From Lantana camara (lineage: Eukaryota > Streptophyta > Magnoliopsida > Lamiales > Verbenaceae), in the NCBI GenBank assembly GCA_037501455.1, contig CM074856.1, positions 94,252,001 to 94,316,000 of the forward strand: DNA of 64,000 nucleotides, read 5' to 3'. Of this stretch, positions 12,421-24,500 are shown in pieces. Numbering within the stretch: position 1 is the first letter of the stretch; each line of letters starts with the position of its first letter. The notes beneath the pieces were generated by a model. The model had not been told where the DNA came from. It made no database searches and was given only the letters and a program-made list of their open reading frames with translations. Both the position numbers and the translations under genes were made by a program.

Positions 12421-12615
12421 ATGAAATTAGTACTCTTACGTCGGTCTCGCTGAGATAATCGAAATGGACTATTCGTTTGTTGAATTCCATCGAGAAACGA
12501 TCGAGTTATGGGCTCGTAACCGAAGCCGTGCATAGTGACCCGCGGGAGAGAGAGAGTGGGAGAGGACAGAGAGAGAGAGAGAAAAGGGATTGGGAGAAAT
12601 GTGTCTTGTGCACAA

Positions 12616-12623
12616 GCTATATA
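12616..12623 (-). promoter_or_regulatory. TATA-like box in U LTR
   Basis: TATATAGC on the minus strand, about 520 bases from the LTR start, followed downstream by a CT-rich tract typical of plant core promoters. The right LTR keeps it near 19078-19085. Confidence 0.45.
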
Positions 12624-13138
12624 CAACCAGGTATCCTTATCGCGTAACAAAGAGAAATATCGCGTACAAATAATCGTAAATAAAATTGGTAAAGTTACGA
12701 ATAAACATTCAAGCTCCGAATTAATTTTACAAATTAAAATGAAAGAGATAGATTTCCCAATTAGAGTTTAATTCAATTTAATTTTAGAAACCTTTCGTAC
12801 AATTTAATGACATTTTGTAAACACATGATTGACAATTAATCTCAAGTAATTCAAGTAAACCGAAATTAAACAAGTTAAGCAACATGATGGATTTAAAATC
12901 AACTTGACAATTATTTCGTGGAATAAATTTGAATTAAATCAAATTAGACAGTTAGGGTTAAATATGCATGTAATTAATCAAGTTGACTACTAATCTTAGA
13001 ATAATTCGAATGAACACATATTAAATTGAATTTACATTAAATCACATAATTCAAGAACTCTTAAATTAAACACACACAAGTGTAGAGACTTACTTGTTAA
13101 TGTCGTCAGGACGCCCTTCGAGAATACGGGGCGTCACA

Positions 13139-13174
13139 ACCTTCCCCCCTTAAGAGAACCTGGTCCCCAGGTTC
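13139..13174 (-). other. U polypurine tract and adjacent hairpin
   Basis: On the minus strand TTAAGGGGGGAAGG abuts the 3' LTR, preceded by GAACCTGGGGACCAGGTTC (13156-13174), a stem-loop with 7-bp arms. W has the identical hairpin at 53365-53383, and X and Y have a related ACCTGAGGAYAGGT stem at the same place. Confidence 0.85.
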
Positions 13175-13465
13175 CACTGCTAAATTGTAGATCCTCGAGT
13201 TGTAGTGCTTCAACCCTTCTCCCGAACTCGCATAAGATCATAACTCTAATGGTGAGGCTTACTCTTGTCATCTACACCGAACCTCCTTTAGGATGTTTTG
13301 TTATCGTCGAGGTCAGTGCGAGTGCTTGATCCATTAGTTGTTTCGAACTCGGTCAGTCATTCCCATGATCGGATAGCTGCAACTGCACCCAAACTCGATG
13401 TCGTCTCCGATGCACCACTTGCTACCCGTAGTCAGATCAACGCGTAACGCAACCACAACAAACAA

Positions 13466-13838
13466 GAGAGAATCCCATCTCCCAGCACGTAAGTGAGAGA
13501 GCCCCGTCCCTCAGCACCCACAAGAGAGAGAACCCCGTCTCTTGAGCACACGCAAAAGAGAGAACCCCGTCTCTCAAGCACATAATTGAGAGAATCCCGT
13601 CTCTCAACCTAAGTCGGACAAATTCCAGCATCTGCCAACATTCTAGTTTGAGAAAATCCAGCATTCCTCAAACTCTTAGATTCAAGAGAATCCAGCATCT
13701 CCGAATATCTAAATACAAGAGAATCCAACATCTCTCGCGCACAAAACTTAGAAAGATTCCAACATCTTTCTACCACATAAATAGTGAGAATCCTACATCT
13801 CTCCAACACGTAAAAAGAGGGAACCTAAGGTCTCTCTT
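13466..13838 (-). repeat. Tandem array of GAGAGA..TCTCTC hairpin units in U
   Basis: About a dozen degenerate units of 28-33 bp. The best read GAGAGAACCCCGTCTCTC on the plus strand (GAGAGACGGGGTTCTCTC on the sense strand). Each can fold as a 6-bp stem with a CGGGGT loop. Units on the PBS side are more degenerate. The array sits between the polypurine tract and the rest of the internal region, as in W and Z. Confidence 0.8.
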
Positions 13839-15531
13839 GCACATAAATCCACTGATCAGTTATTCATACATACACACATCATAGTAACACTTGACGAAAA
13901 GTATGCGATGCATGTTTGGTGTACCTTATACAACTGATATCGGTGTCCCTTGAGTATAGATTCAACGCTCATACCTCAACTCAAGGGGGATATCGCGATG
14001 GAATCCCTATAAAACAAGGTTACAGTATGTATGTATGTTATATGAGAAGTTAGTGAGCAATCAAGAGAGTTTTTAAATCACATAGGCATGCATAGTTCAC
14101 ATAAGTACATAACTCATTCATTCCAGCACAGTTCATAACAAGTAGAAATTTCAAGTTACAAATACTAGATCAGGTATCCAAGTTATCACAATTAAAATAG
14201 CAGTAGTCATCAACCACATCAAGCAAAACAAGGTAAGAGTATTTAAACGATGCATGTTTGCAAATGCCATGAATGCTTGGCGTACCGTTAACCGAAACGT
14301 AACAATCTTTACAAGAAAGTCGAGATGAAGCAGTAGGAGTTGATTAAGCCGGTAATGATGCAACCTTCGTCATCTGAACTTCTTTGTCTTGAGTCTTCTC
14401 ATAAAGTGGTAACTCAACAAAGCTCGTTTATCACCAAACCCCTTACTAGACCGTAATCCTTGCTCAACTAGAATCATCCTCAGTTTCTCCCAAGAATTCT
14501 CATTTATGTGTTAAATCTTAGTCTGCTCATCTTCAAGGAGTTGTCCATGATTCATTTGTCAATTAGATATTTACCTCAGAGTTTCGTTGGATGATCGTGG
14601 TGCTAAGTACTTCCCAAAGCAATCCATGGTATATAATTCTGACACTTGAATAAAGTCTTTCAGCATCTAAGTGTTTTATTCCCGCATCAACAATGTCTTC
14701 CATCTCATCTTAGAGAAACACCCAAAGAGCTAACAACCAATCTTGTCTTGTCGTTCGTTAACTCTAAATGGCACCAAAACCTTCAACACTCACCGATGGT
14801 TTGTAGCTCGTTGCTTAAGTAACATGGTTACCTATCCACATCCCTTGAACTTGATCGGATCTTATTTGATCGGATTCTTCTACATTAACTCATTTCCATC
14901 AACAAAGTGACTACTTCCAAATAAATGAATCATCAAGGCGAAAGCTCATCAAACTCCTTCAAAACGGTTCTACTTGATCAGATTCTCCTCCATTGACTCA
15001 TTTCCTCAACAAGGTGACTACTTCCAAATGAACGATTCCTCAAGGTGAAAATTCATCAAACTCCATCTTTCAATTGACTTTAAGATAGTAAGTCAATAAT
15101 ATAGCAATCTCATTCCTTCAACTCTGAACCTTTTCATGAACATTGATCTTGGTAAAGAATCCTTTCATCTTCGAATTATGACGTGTTTTCGTTGTAGTGC
15201 TAATAGGTAGTCTTGTCGGGGGGAAATCTTAGTGTTGACTCATAGGGTACCCTGAAATTCGAACACTAAATTCGATGCATGGGAGTTAAAGTGCAAATGA
15301 AATGTAACACGTATATCACGTAAATGCAACAATTAGTTGTAATTTATAAAGCACATAAAACAAGATGTGGCATAATCAAAGTCACAATGTGCACACAATC
15401 ATATAATCACAAAACAATTCATGCCGAAGGGTCAAAATATCAAGTCAAATAAATGCAATGCGCAATTATTCCTATGCCGTACGACCTAGACAGACTCAAC
15501 ACGACTCAAGAGCTCAGTTTTGCAACCTAGA
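13839..15531 (-). other. U internal region, no recognised coding sequence
   Basis: About 1.7 kb with many stops in all frames. No Gag, zinc knuckle, protease, RT or integrase motif is visible. A purine run (CGGGGGGAAATC) lies near 15217. I see no gene here. Confidence 0.7.
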
Positions 15532-15543
15532 GCTCTGATACCA
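15532..15543 (-). other. Primer-binding site of U
   Basis: GCTCTGATACCA on the plus strand is TGGTATCAGAGC on the element strand, separated from the 5' LTR by TCCTTAAG, the same eight-base spacer as in Y and W. Confidence 0.92.
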
Positions 15544-15551
15544 CTTAAGGA

Positions 15552-18500
15552 TGTAACACCCCAAACGGAGAAGTGCCACATCCCCCGCACTATGACCCAG
15601 ACCCAGAACATGAAATGAAAGTCCATGCCCGAATCCGAATCAGAGTGAACGGGAGACCAACTCACACACTAGGCTAGGCGGATCTAACTTGACCAAAACT
15701 CAGAGTGCGGAAGCAATTAAAACCAACAACAATAGATAGCGGAAGCATTTAAAACAAAACATGCAAAGCAGGTGACGGGTTCAACTAGCATAAATCCCTA
15801 ATCCCGAATATCAACATAAATTAATAATCATCAAGTGCCACAAGGGGCTGAATGAGGGTGCCACAAGGGGCTACCGAATAGTAAAGTATAATCTCAAGTC
15901 TACAAGTCTTAAGTATAAGTAAAGTGTATGAGAGGATAAATGCAAATAGAAAGACTAGACCGACGAAGTGCAACTCAAAGGACTCACTTCCGCCTAGCAA
16001 ACGCCAACAACCTGCAACTAAAAGTGTAAATGAATGGTCAGTCAACTTGACCGTGTGAGGGGGCTAACGCACACCCACTGTATATATATATATATATATG
16101 GAGCATAGCACATATCAGAAGGGTGGACTCATGAACCGGAGATAGGTGTTGCATACCAAAGACATTTCCAAAAGTACCCAAAAGATAGTTATAAGTATAA
16201 GCTTTAGAAAACATTTCAGAAACTCTATCTCGATTCATGATTCCCAGACAGAACAGAACACATGCTCGGCGAGTACGAGCTTCCAACCTTTACTCCTCAG
16301 AACATATCATAAAATACAAAATCAATCCAACCGTCACACCAATGATGGAGGAGATGTACCGTCCCAAAACCATCCATAACAGACATACCCTCAAGGGGTA
16401 GCGAACCCACAAGAGTCCTCCCCGGCCTTAGCCGAAGGCTCAAGATACCACACCTTCCCTACAGCACGGGTCGCGTGAAGATATCTCAAATGGAACTACG
16501 CACAGGTATATCCCCGACGGCCCTAACCGTCCCGGGGGCTCCTTACCCATAGCTCCTCGGATCCATATACATACATACATACAGATGCCAATATTTCATG
16601 GCCAACTCGCTACATAATCACAACACACTGTTTTTCCCAAAATAGCTTACATATGCTTAAAAAACTGGTTTTTATATATATTCCTACGCTGCAGGGATAG
16701 CCCACCCATGCAGGACTCACACACTTACATTGCCACGCTGCAGGGATAGCCCGCCCACGGAGAAGTGCAAGCATAAGATCATAAAAATATCATATTCAAC
16801 ACATACATAACTATTATAAGGTATACTCGCATGCAAGGGTAGAAATCAGCATGTAAAGGCCGTAGGTCGCATAACTATACAAAATCCTAAACCTCACCTC
16901 GTGAAAGTAGAGTCTGAGAGTGTGAAGGGCCAAACACTCTAAACCTCGGGCCCATCGGCACCACCAAACTCTGTGACAAGACATACAGAAGCCCAGACTT
17001 AGACTCTATATGAACCAAACAAGACGCACGGCGTTGCTCAACATGATCGTGGTTATGCATAAGTGTTCATGTTGTGCTTGGATAAGGTGTCGTGGTCAAT
17101 CAAGGCATATCAATGCTCAACAAGATCATATTTACAAGCAACCATCATGCAATTCCATATCCAAAGATGCAAGATAAATTTAGGAAGTCAACGTATTCAC
17201 GAAATGCATATTAAATCATCCAATGTCACAAGGTTCAATTATAATATTAGAATTAAGCATCAAGTTCATGTCGAGTTATAAAGTGCATAAGTAAGAGCAA
17301 CTTGATCATATAAACATACAAGGTTGTTGTACGTAGATGGCATGCTTGATACAAATAAAGAGTGCATTTAATTCACTTAAGATCATACTTTACAACTTCA
17401 CAACATGTTTGATACACAAGCTCAAGTCACATACATATTTTCATAAATATTACACTTACATCCCCTAAGTTATTTATAAAAGTTTAGAATTATTACACAT
17501 ACATCCCCTTAGTTGATTACTAAGCATAATTGTTCATTTAAAGTGTTTATACAATTATTCAACTAGGAATTAATTACTTACAAGCATTACAATTATCAAT
17601 TTATTGTAATTCATAATATACCATTTCCAAGTAGTAAGAGTAAATCAAGATATTACAATTCTAACTCCTATCATGCATCAAGTCTCAAGTTCTTCAAGCA
17701 TCTTTCGTGTATCTAAATTTATATTTGAAACACAATTTACAATAAACATAACATTGAGAACGTCTCAAATTCATATAGAGAAATCACAACATTTTCGTTC
17801 TTCTAAAATATCATTCAAGTTCATTTAGTCACATAAAAGATTAGTTTCTAAATATTACACTAACACCCCTTCATATCTAAACACATAGCACAAATTCATC
17901 ACATCGGGATTCAAATTGTAAATCGAAACATTCATGCATATCACAATCCATTCAATACATGTTTTCAAATATGATTGGAAGACATCTCGATCAACAAACC
18001 AACAATAACCAATTTATTTGCACTTAAAACAATTAATTCAAATAATCACAATTACATAAAATAATTCGTAATAAATAGATCGAGTGTCCGATTAACGAAC
18101 GGAAAGTGGCTTTGAACTTACCACAACGAGACGAACATTATGTCCGAAAGTCGCCGGCCGGAAAGTCGCCGGAGTGCCGCCACCGGAGCCGCCGAAAAGT
18201 CGCGGGGCAGCCACCGGGCCGCCGTCAAAAGTCATCGGAAAAATCCTGAAAAATCAGTCCTGAATGAAGTCTTCGTACCCATTCCGAATCCTCGATCAAT
18301 TTCTGGAAATTCCAAGCCGATTGTCCTGGATCTGAAATCTAAGAACACGAAAACCCTAAATCTTCAAACTCAAATTACTTCCAAACCGGTGAACCAAAAT
18401 GCGATCCGAAAGAGGTGTTGTCTTACCCATGACGAGCTCTTCAAAAGCCCTAAGGTAGCTTTCCGGAAAAATCCTCGGAGCTAGTGCCGCCATTGCACCG

Positions 18501-19600
18501 CCACTTTACCTCCGCCGATCCGCCGCCAAACCACTGAATCTGGAGTCGCCTGATCACAGGTCACTAGTTCTCATGGTTCCGAACAACTTTTATGAAGAGC
18601 CCGAGACCAAAAGATGGTCGGAAAAGGCCCCCGTTGGCCGTCGAAGTTTCTGCCGCCGCTACTACAATAACTCGTGCCGCCGCCGAGAGCTTTGGGCGGC
18701 GCGTGAGGCGCCTTCTCTGCTCCGATGGCCGCACCGGAAGTCCTCTTGCTGGGTCTTCGGCGCGTGTACCAAGGAAGTGTCCGGAAAACACCGCGAAACG
18801 CCGGTGAAGTGGCGGCGATCTGACAGCTCCACCGCTGCTACTGAAATCCGGCCATAACTCCACCACCGTTCGTTGTTAGGCCATGAAATTAGTACTCTTA
18901 TGTCGGTCTCGCCGAGATAATCGAAATGGACTATTCGTTTGTTGAATTCCGTCGAGAAACGATCGAGTTATGGGCTCGTAACCGAAGCCGCGCATAGTGA
19001 CCCGCGGGAGAGAGAGAGTGGGAGAGGACAGAGAGAGAGAGAGAAAAGGGATTGGGAGAAATGTGTCTTGTGCACAAGCTATATACAACCGGGTATCCTT
19101 ATCGCGTAACAAAGAGAAATATCGCGTACAAATAATCGTAAATAAAATTGGTAAAGTTACGAATAAACATTCAAGCTCCGAATTAATTTTACAAATTAAA
19201 ATGAAAGAGATAGATTTCCCAATTAGAGTTTAATTCAATTTAATTTTAGAAACCTTTCGTACAATTTAATGACATTTTGTAAACACATGATTGACAATTA
19301 ATCTCAAGTAATTCAAGTAAACCGAAATTAAACAAGTTAAGCAACATGATGGATTTAAAATCAACTTGACAATTATTTCGTGGAATAAATTTGAATTAAA
19401 TCAAATTAGACAGTTAGGGTTAAATATGCATGTAATTAATCAAGTTGACTACTAATCTTAGAATAATTCGAATGAACACATATTAAATTGAATTTACATT
19501 AAATCACATAATTCAAGAACTCTTAAATTAAACACACACAAGTGTAGAGACTTACTTGTTAATGTCGTCAGGACGCCCTTCGAGAATACGGGGCGTCACA
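15552..19600 (-). repeat. U LTR, right copy (5' LTR)
   Basis: TGTAACACCCC at 15552 to GGCGTCACA at 19600, the partner of 9083-13138. It carries the promoter, GC-rich leader (about 18140-18890), donor (18121) and acceptor (16012) described for the left copy. The CCGCCTAG (15990-15997) and CTAGGCGG (15674-15681) pair lies between the acceptor and the LTR end. Confidence 0.95.
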
Positions 19601-19605
19601 ACCGT

Positions 19606-20796
19606 GGGAGAAGAACAAATGCCATCGATATACCAAGAATTCCGGAATTGCAACCCTCCTATGTGGTTTGAAGGTGATGATGTGAAGGCCGAACAATGGA
19701 TTACCAAAATTTCATGGATTTGGGATACTCTATCGGGAACATCACAAGACAAAGTGAATTAGACTTCCCATTTACTTCAAGGACAAGCTTCAATTTGGTT
19801 TAAGGAAATAAGATTGTAGTTTAAGAGATCCAGGGAAGAGTTGATATGGGAGAATTTTGTCCGGGAATTCCACAACAAATACATTCCTTCGAGTGCACGA
19901 GTAAAGAGATTTCAAGAATTTCTGGACCTTCAACAAGATTTAAAGATGGCCAAAAATTACATGGAGGAACTAGAGAGATTGGGCGCGTATACCACACCGG
20001 TTATTAATAACTACTGACTTAAGGCCCAAAATTTCATGCAAGCACTCAAGGGTGAAATCCAAGAAACCCTCTCTACTTCAACGGTCAACCATTGGTCGGA
20101 GGCAATGAAAAAGGTGGTTCAACGCAAGATGGATAAGCAACATTTGAAATCTCGCACTCTTTAATTGGGATAAGGATCCGGTTCGAGCTCAAATTTGGGC
20201 AAGAGGCCGGAGCCACAAGAAAAGCCTCATGATTCTCAAGATGTTAAACTATCGAAGAAAAAGAAGAAGCCACGACAAACGAAACCAAATCCGGAGCTTA
20301 CCTCAATGGCTCCAATTCGATGTACATATTGTAAGGGTCCGAATCATGTGGAAGAGTAATGTCGGAAGAAGTTAGGTGCTTGGTTTAAGTGTGGTGAGAT
20401 TGGACACATGGTGAATGGGTACCCATACAAATTCAAGCCAAGACCTTCAATGAACAGTAACTCAGGGATTCCAATTCCAACCCAAGGGCAAGCCAATCTT
20501 AACCCCACTACGTCGGTGAAAGGTACACGAAGCATTCATGGCATTTCATGCATACATATTTTGATCTTGGGGAAACCCACTTACTTACTTGAATGGACTC
20601 CCTTAATTGTTTCTTATTGCTTGCCAATCTTAACCCCACTACGTCGGTGAAAGGTACAAGAAGCATTCATGGCATTTCATGCATACATATTTTGATCTTG
20701 GGGAAACCCACTTACTTGCTTGAATGGACTCCCTTAATTGTTTCTTATTGCTTGTTGCTTGTCGTTGTTGCTTTTGTTGTGGAACTCCCTTCTTGA
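19606..20796 (+). pseudogene. gag: X gag, copy 1: interrupted and decayed
   Basis: Continues the reading frame begun at 9060-9082 and broken by U. It encodes a Retrotrans_gag-type capsid region (YQEFRNCNPPMWFEGDD, SHLLQG, KYIPSSARVKRFQEF are readable). This is followed by a zinc-knuckle region in which the first knuckle has a stop (TAA 20357-20359) and the second has lost cysteines (position 1 C to W, last C to Y). Further in-frame stops lie at 19760, 19817, 20015 and 20162; three of the five (19817, 20015, 20357) look like simple C-to-T or G-to-A changes, as in methylated repeats. The stop at 20162 is shared with copy 2. A 131-bp tandem duplication (20492-20753) repeats the C-terminal segment. 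It would have formed the particle shell; it is now non-functional. Confidence 0.9.
20492..20753 (+). repeat. 131-bp tandem duplication at the end of X gag copy 1
   Basis: The segment beginning GCCAATCTTAACCCCACTAC at 20492 recurs at 20623. X int2 has it once. Its length is not a multiple of three, so it also shifts the frame. Confidence 0.9.
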
Positions 20797-21583
20797 AGAG
20801 GGTTAGCGAGTTGAGTGCCCGTGAGGGTGGTGAGTTGTGAGGGCCGAGCTACTTCCGTTGAGCGGTTTGGAGGTGCTTAGGTCCCGTTGAGCTGGGAAGT
20901 TGCTTTTAGGAGGTTTGTTCGGGGCTCAACGATATATACGGGTGTTAGATTGAAGGCTAATCCGTTGATATTTCTTGTAGAAAAGTCGAGTTTTGCCTTA
21001 ACCGAGAAGTCTATCATGTTCATGGGGAATACTAGGCAATCTTCTTTAAGGAAGCCAACCCGTTGACATGTGGGATAATTAAGAGGCACGGTTTTGAGTG
21101 GGAAGAGGCTGTTGAAGAGAGTTACCCTCGGTAGTGCCTTTTGCCTAACTGGAGGTACGAAGGCTACTTCGTTTCCAACCGAGGCATAAAGGAAGGCCTT
21201 TGTTGTGTGTTGCTTGTAGAAGAGTCTTAGCCTACACCTTGAAAGTGTAAGGTCATGAGTAATCCCACTCATGGTTTGAAGCTGTTCGAGTTTTAGGGGA
21301 TCAGTTGTAGTGGCATGAGAAAGATGTTATGGACTTTGTGTAATAATGTGTATATGCCAAAGGTTGAGGATTCTCCAACTACTCCCGAATCTTTAATTTG
21401 GGATGTGGGAGTAGACGACTAGGACTTTGTGTCCGGTTTACTAATTAAGGAGGTAATATCTTATAAGCCTATGATCTCCGAGGTTAGAGTGTGGTAGTCG
21501 AAGCTTGGAGTTTGGGTTGTCTTCAGAGTCGTTCAAGATCTTGTTTAGGACCTGAGGACAGGTCCTTTTGAAGGAGGGGAGTT
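20797..21583 (+). other. X int1 region between gag and LTR2, with polypurine tract
   Basis: Non-coding stretch homologous to 45435-46221 and partly to 39260-40422 in Y. A shared block (CTTTTAGGAGG..TCAACG..TACGGGTGTTAGAT) starts near 20902. It ends with the stem GGACCTGAGGACAGGTCC (21548-21565) and the polypurine tract GAAGGAGGGGAG (21570-21581) before LTR2. No pol domain is present. Confidence 0.8.
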
Positions 21584-24500
21584 TGTAACATCCCGTTAGT
21601 CCGGTTCTACAGATACGTTGTAGCGAGAGTGCTATTTATGTTTTAAATTAATTAATTAAGTAATGGTGTGTTATTTTAATTATTACGTAATTATATGAAA
21701 CTGCTTGAATTATTTGATTTACATGCCAAAATGTGCCTAAGTGATTAAATTACTTGAAATCTTGTAATATGTGCTTTTATAATATATGAATTTATTTCCC
21801 GAGCATGCTAATTTCGTGAATTATGTGATAAACATGATTTAAGGATGTAATTGTATAATTTTATACTATGTGGACTTAATTGAAATTTGGTTCTTGGACT
21901 TAATTGCAACTTTTTCAAAGTTTTGGACTCATTTGAAAAATGAGTCATTTTAATACACATGTGTACATTTTAATTCGTATCTTGAGCTACGGTACTCGGA
22001 TTTGAGTCCCGTCCTCAGAGTTCAACTCTTTTCGACGATCCGGATGCAATGGAACAAGTTTTATAATTTTTCGATGGCGTTTAGACCTCCGACGATGCGA
22101 ATTTCAGCCCCTCGTGCCCTATTATGCCCCTATGACCTATATTTTGAGCTATGGGACCCATCCTTCACCAATTATTTGAACTTAAGCCATTTTGTAGCCA
22201 CATATCTCTCTCATTTCTTCCTCCCTCACACGATTTTCAGCAACCAAGACCGAGGAGGAGAGATTTTTACTATTCATCATCTTCAAGCTCAAGATTTGCT
22301 CAAGATCTTCTAGCTTTCTTCGATCCTCAACAATCCAAGGTAAGATCCATAATCCTTATGATTTGTGCTTCAATATATGCTCCATTTTGTGTCTTATACT
22401 TGAGGTTTTATGCATGATTGGAGAAAGGCATGAATAGTTAGGTTTTCTCCAAAATTTTGAATACATGCTCATATGTGTTTATTATGAGTTCTAAGCTGGA
22501 GAATGAGTTCATTTATGTGCTTATATCTCGTTTCTTTGCATTAAATACATGGTGGTTAGGCGTATTAACTTCTGCCATTAATGAACTTAATCTTATGAAA
22601 TAAAAATGGGGGATTTTAGGCTCAAAACCGAACTGCTGTCACAACTCTTAGTTGCTGTCAATATGCTGCTGTTTTAATGAAGTTTTTGCATGAATTTTGG
22701 ACATGAAATGCATGGTAAATGATCAGATTTCGTGGTGCTTTGTTATATGATGTTGTTGCCCTGCTTTAACCTTCATTTTAGATGCGTTATGGTTGAGTTT
22801 GAGCATGAAACGTACTGCTGCACGCTGCTACTTCTTACACTCATTTGCTGTCAATTTTGTGAAGTTTTGAGCTGGATTCTTGCATGATTTGAGGCCTAAA
22901 CTTACATGTAAAGCTCCAGCCCTGTTTCATGAACATGTTTCTTGCATTTAACCTTCATTTAGATGCAAATGGATGAGTTTTATGCATGAAAAGTGACTGC
23001 TAAATCTGCTCCTTTCTTACCGAGTTGCTGTCAGGATTTTGTGCCTTGTTTGTTAATTCTTTGAGCTCCATTTCGTGTGAAATTACATGGTTATGAAGTA
23101 TTTGAGTTGCTTTACATGTTAGCTTTATTTTCCCAAGCTTTTAACCCTTATTTCAACTCCAAACTTGATGAAATGGCTACTTGAATCCATGCCCTTCCTT
23201 GCTCCAATTTTCTTGCACGTTTGAAGTAATCTTGTGTAGATTTCTTGAAAGTTATGCATCCTAATTGGTCTTAAGACATCATATAATAAGTGTATGGTTG
23301 GAATTTGCATGAAGGTCTTGGATTCATTAGGCTTCATTTTGGCTTTTGAAACTTTTCGCATGAATATGAATATATGCACCTCCCTTGCATTCCTCATTGT
23401 ATATCTTCGTGTATGCATGAGTTTATGACTTGATATGGTATGCATTTGGTTGAGTTTTGACTTGGTTTCATGCATTTTGGCCTCCCACTTCATTCTTGCC
23501 TTGTTTTTGCTTCGTTTTGCTGCTGGGGAGTGAACCACGGGCGTGGATTTTGATCAACGGCCGTGGATTTTTGTCCAGAAACTTGGGATTTTCGGCAAGA
23601 AGAATCCACCGGCATGGATTTTTGTACATGGAGAAATCCACGGCCGTGGATCCTTCTCTGTTTTAAGCCTGAGTTTGTTTTGTTTCGTTTACCCCTCAAA
23701 CGAACTCCGATTGACCTGATTTTGAACCGACGGAAACCTCTTGAAGTCTAGAATATTCGCCAATTGGAATTTCCTAAATATCTTTTCTCATTTGTGAGAT
23801 ATAATCAATTCTTTTTGGTGTCGCCACTTCTTCAGAAATCTGCACTCATCCAACTTCGGGCCTACGCCATTTTCACCTCGCTTTGAACCATGATTTGAGC
23901 CATATACCATTTGAAAGCGCTATTTGTCTAGTTTCTTATCCAACAAACCAAACTCAATTCCTATTTCTTAAACACAAGATATTCTCGGTTTTCCACAGCC
24001 TATTCGTTTCGAGAATTTCCAGTTTTGACCTCTTTTTGCCCGGAGACACCCTTTTTGTGTTTTCTTCCATTTTGCTTGTAGTTTTCCAACTTGTTTATCT
24101 TGTATTTGTGTGTGATTGAGCTATATGCTTTATGTTTTGCATTTATGTTATGACTTCAACTTTTGTATATGTATATGAACTTAATTGCTCGATGTGCAAT
24201 ATATGCTCTTAGGTGATAAACGTGTTACTCTACGTGCATAATTGAGTTGTTGCTCCATTTATTCACCTTGTATGATCTCTTCTTGTTACTTTATGTTATA
24301 TATGCATTGTTAATATGTTAATTTATGTATTAACTTGCAAGAACTTGATTTATGGATTCGTTTAATGTGAAATATGAGAAATATGAACTCATATGACTTA
24401 AGTGTTACATTCCATGTGCATCATATGCATTTTCCGAGCATATATTTAGCACATTTGGAGTCTAAGAGTATCCCTGGTCGTTTCTTTTGTTCAGCTCTTG

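Larger units (their letters stand above)
9083..13138 (-). repeat. U LTR, left copy (3' LTR)
   Basis: TGTAACGCCCC at 9083 to GGCGTCACA at 13138. It aligns end to end with 15552-19600. On the minus strand it holds a TATA-like box near 12616-12623, a GC-rich leader (about 11670-12420), a candidate donor at 11652 and an acceptor at 9543. An internal ACATACAT microsatellite lies near 10088-10111, and the approximately 25-bp motif beginning CGCTGCAGGGATAGCC occurs twice (10218 and 10266). Confidence 0.95.
9083..19600 (-). mobile_element. Element U: complete LARD-like LTR retrotransposon, no coding capacity
   Basis: A complete minus-strand element: LTR 9083-13138, internal 13139-15551, LTR 15552-19600, flanked by the 5-bp TSD ACCGT. 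LTRs of 4,056 and 4,049 bp make up over three quarters of its 10.5 kb. The 2.4-kb internal region has a correctly placed tRNA-iMet primer site and polypurine tract but no Gag or Pol homology that I can see. It is therefore a large retrotransposon derivative that depended on proteins supplied in trans. It interrupts X gag a few codons after the start, so it arrived after X. The two LTRs differ by scattered substitutions and small indels (a few percent by eye). Confidence 0.93.

Noticed and set aside
13466..13838. CRISPR-like array of about 28-33-bp repeats
   Set aside because: The units are degenerate, have no regular spacers, and occur at the same place in several plant LTR elements. The window is eukaryotic.
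20877..21272. Antisense 131-codon frame conserved in both X internal regions (also 45515-45910)
   Set aside because: By-eye comparison shows about 20 nucleotide differences, giving about 17 amino-acid changes. There is no excess of silent changes, so no sign of selection on the protein.
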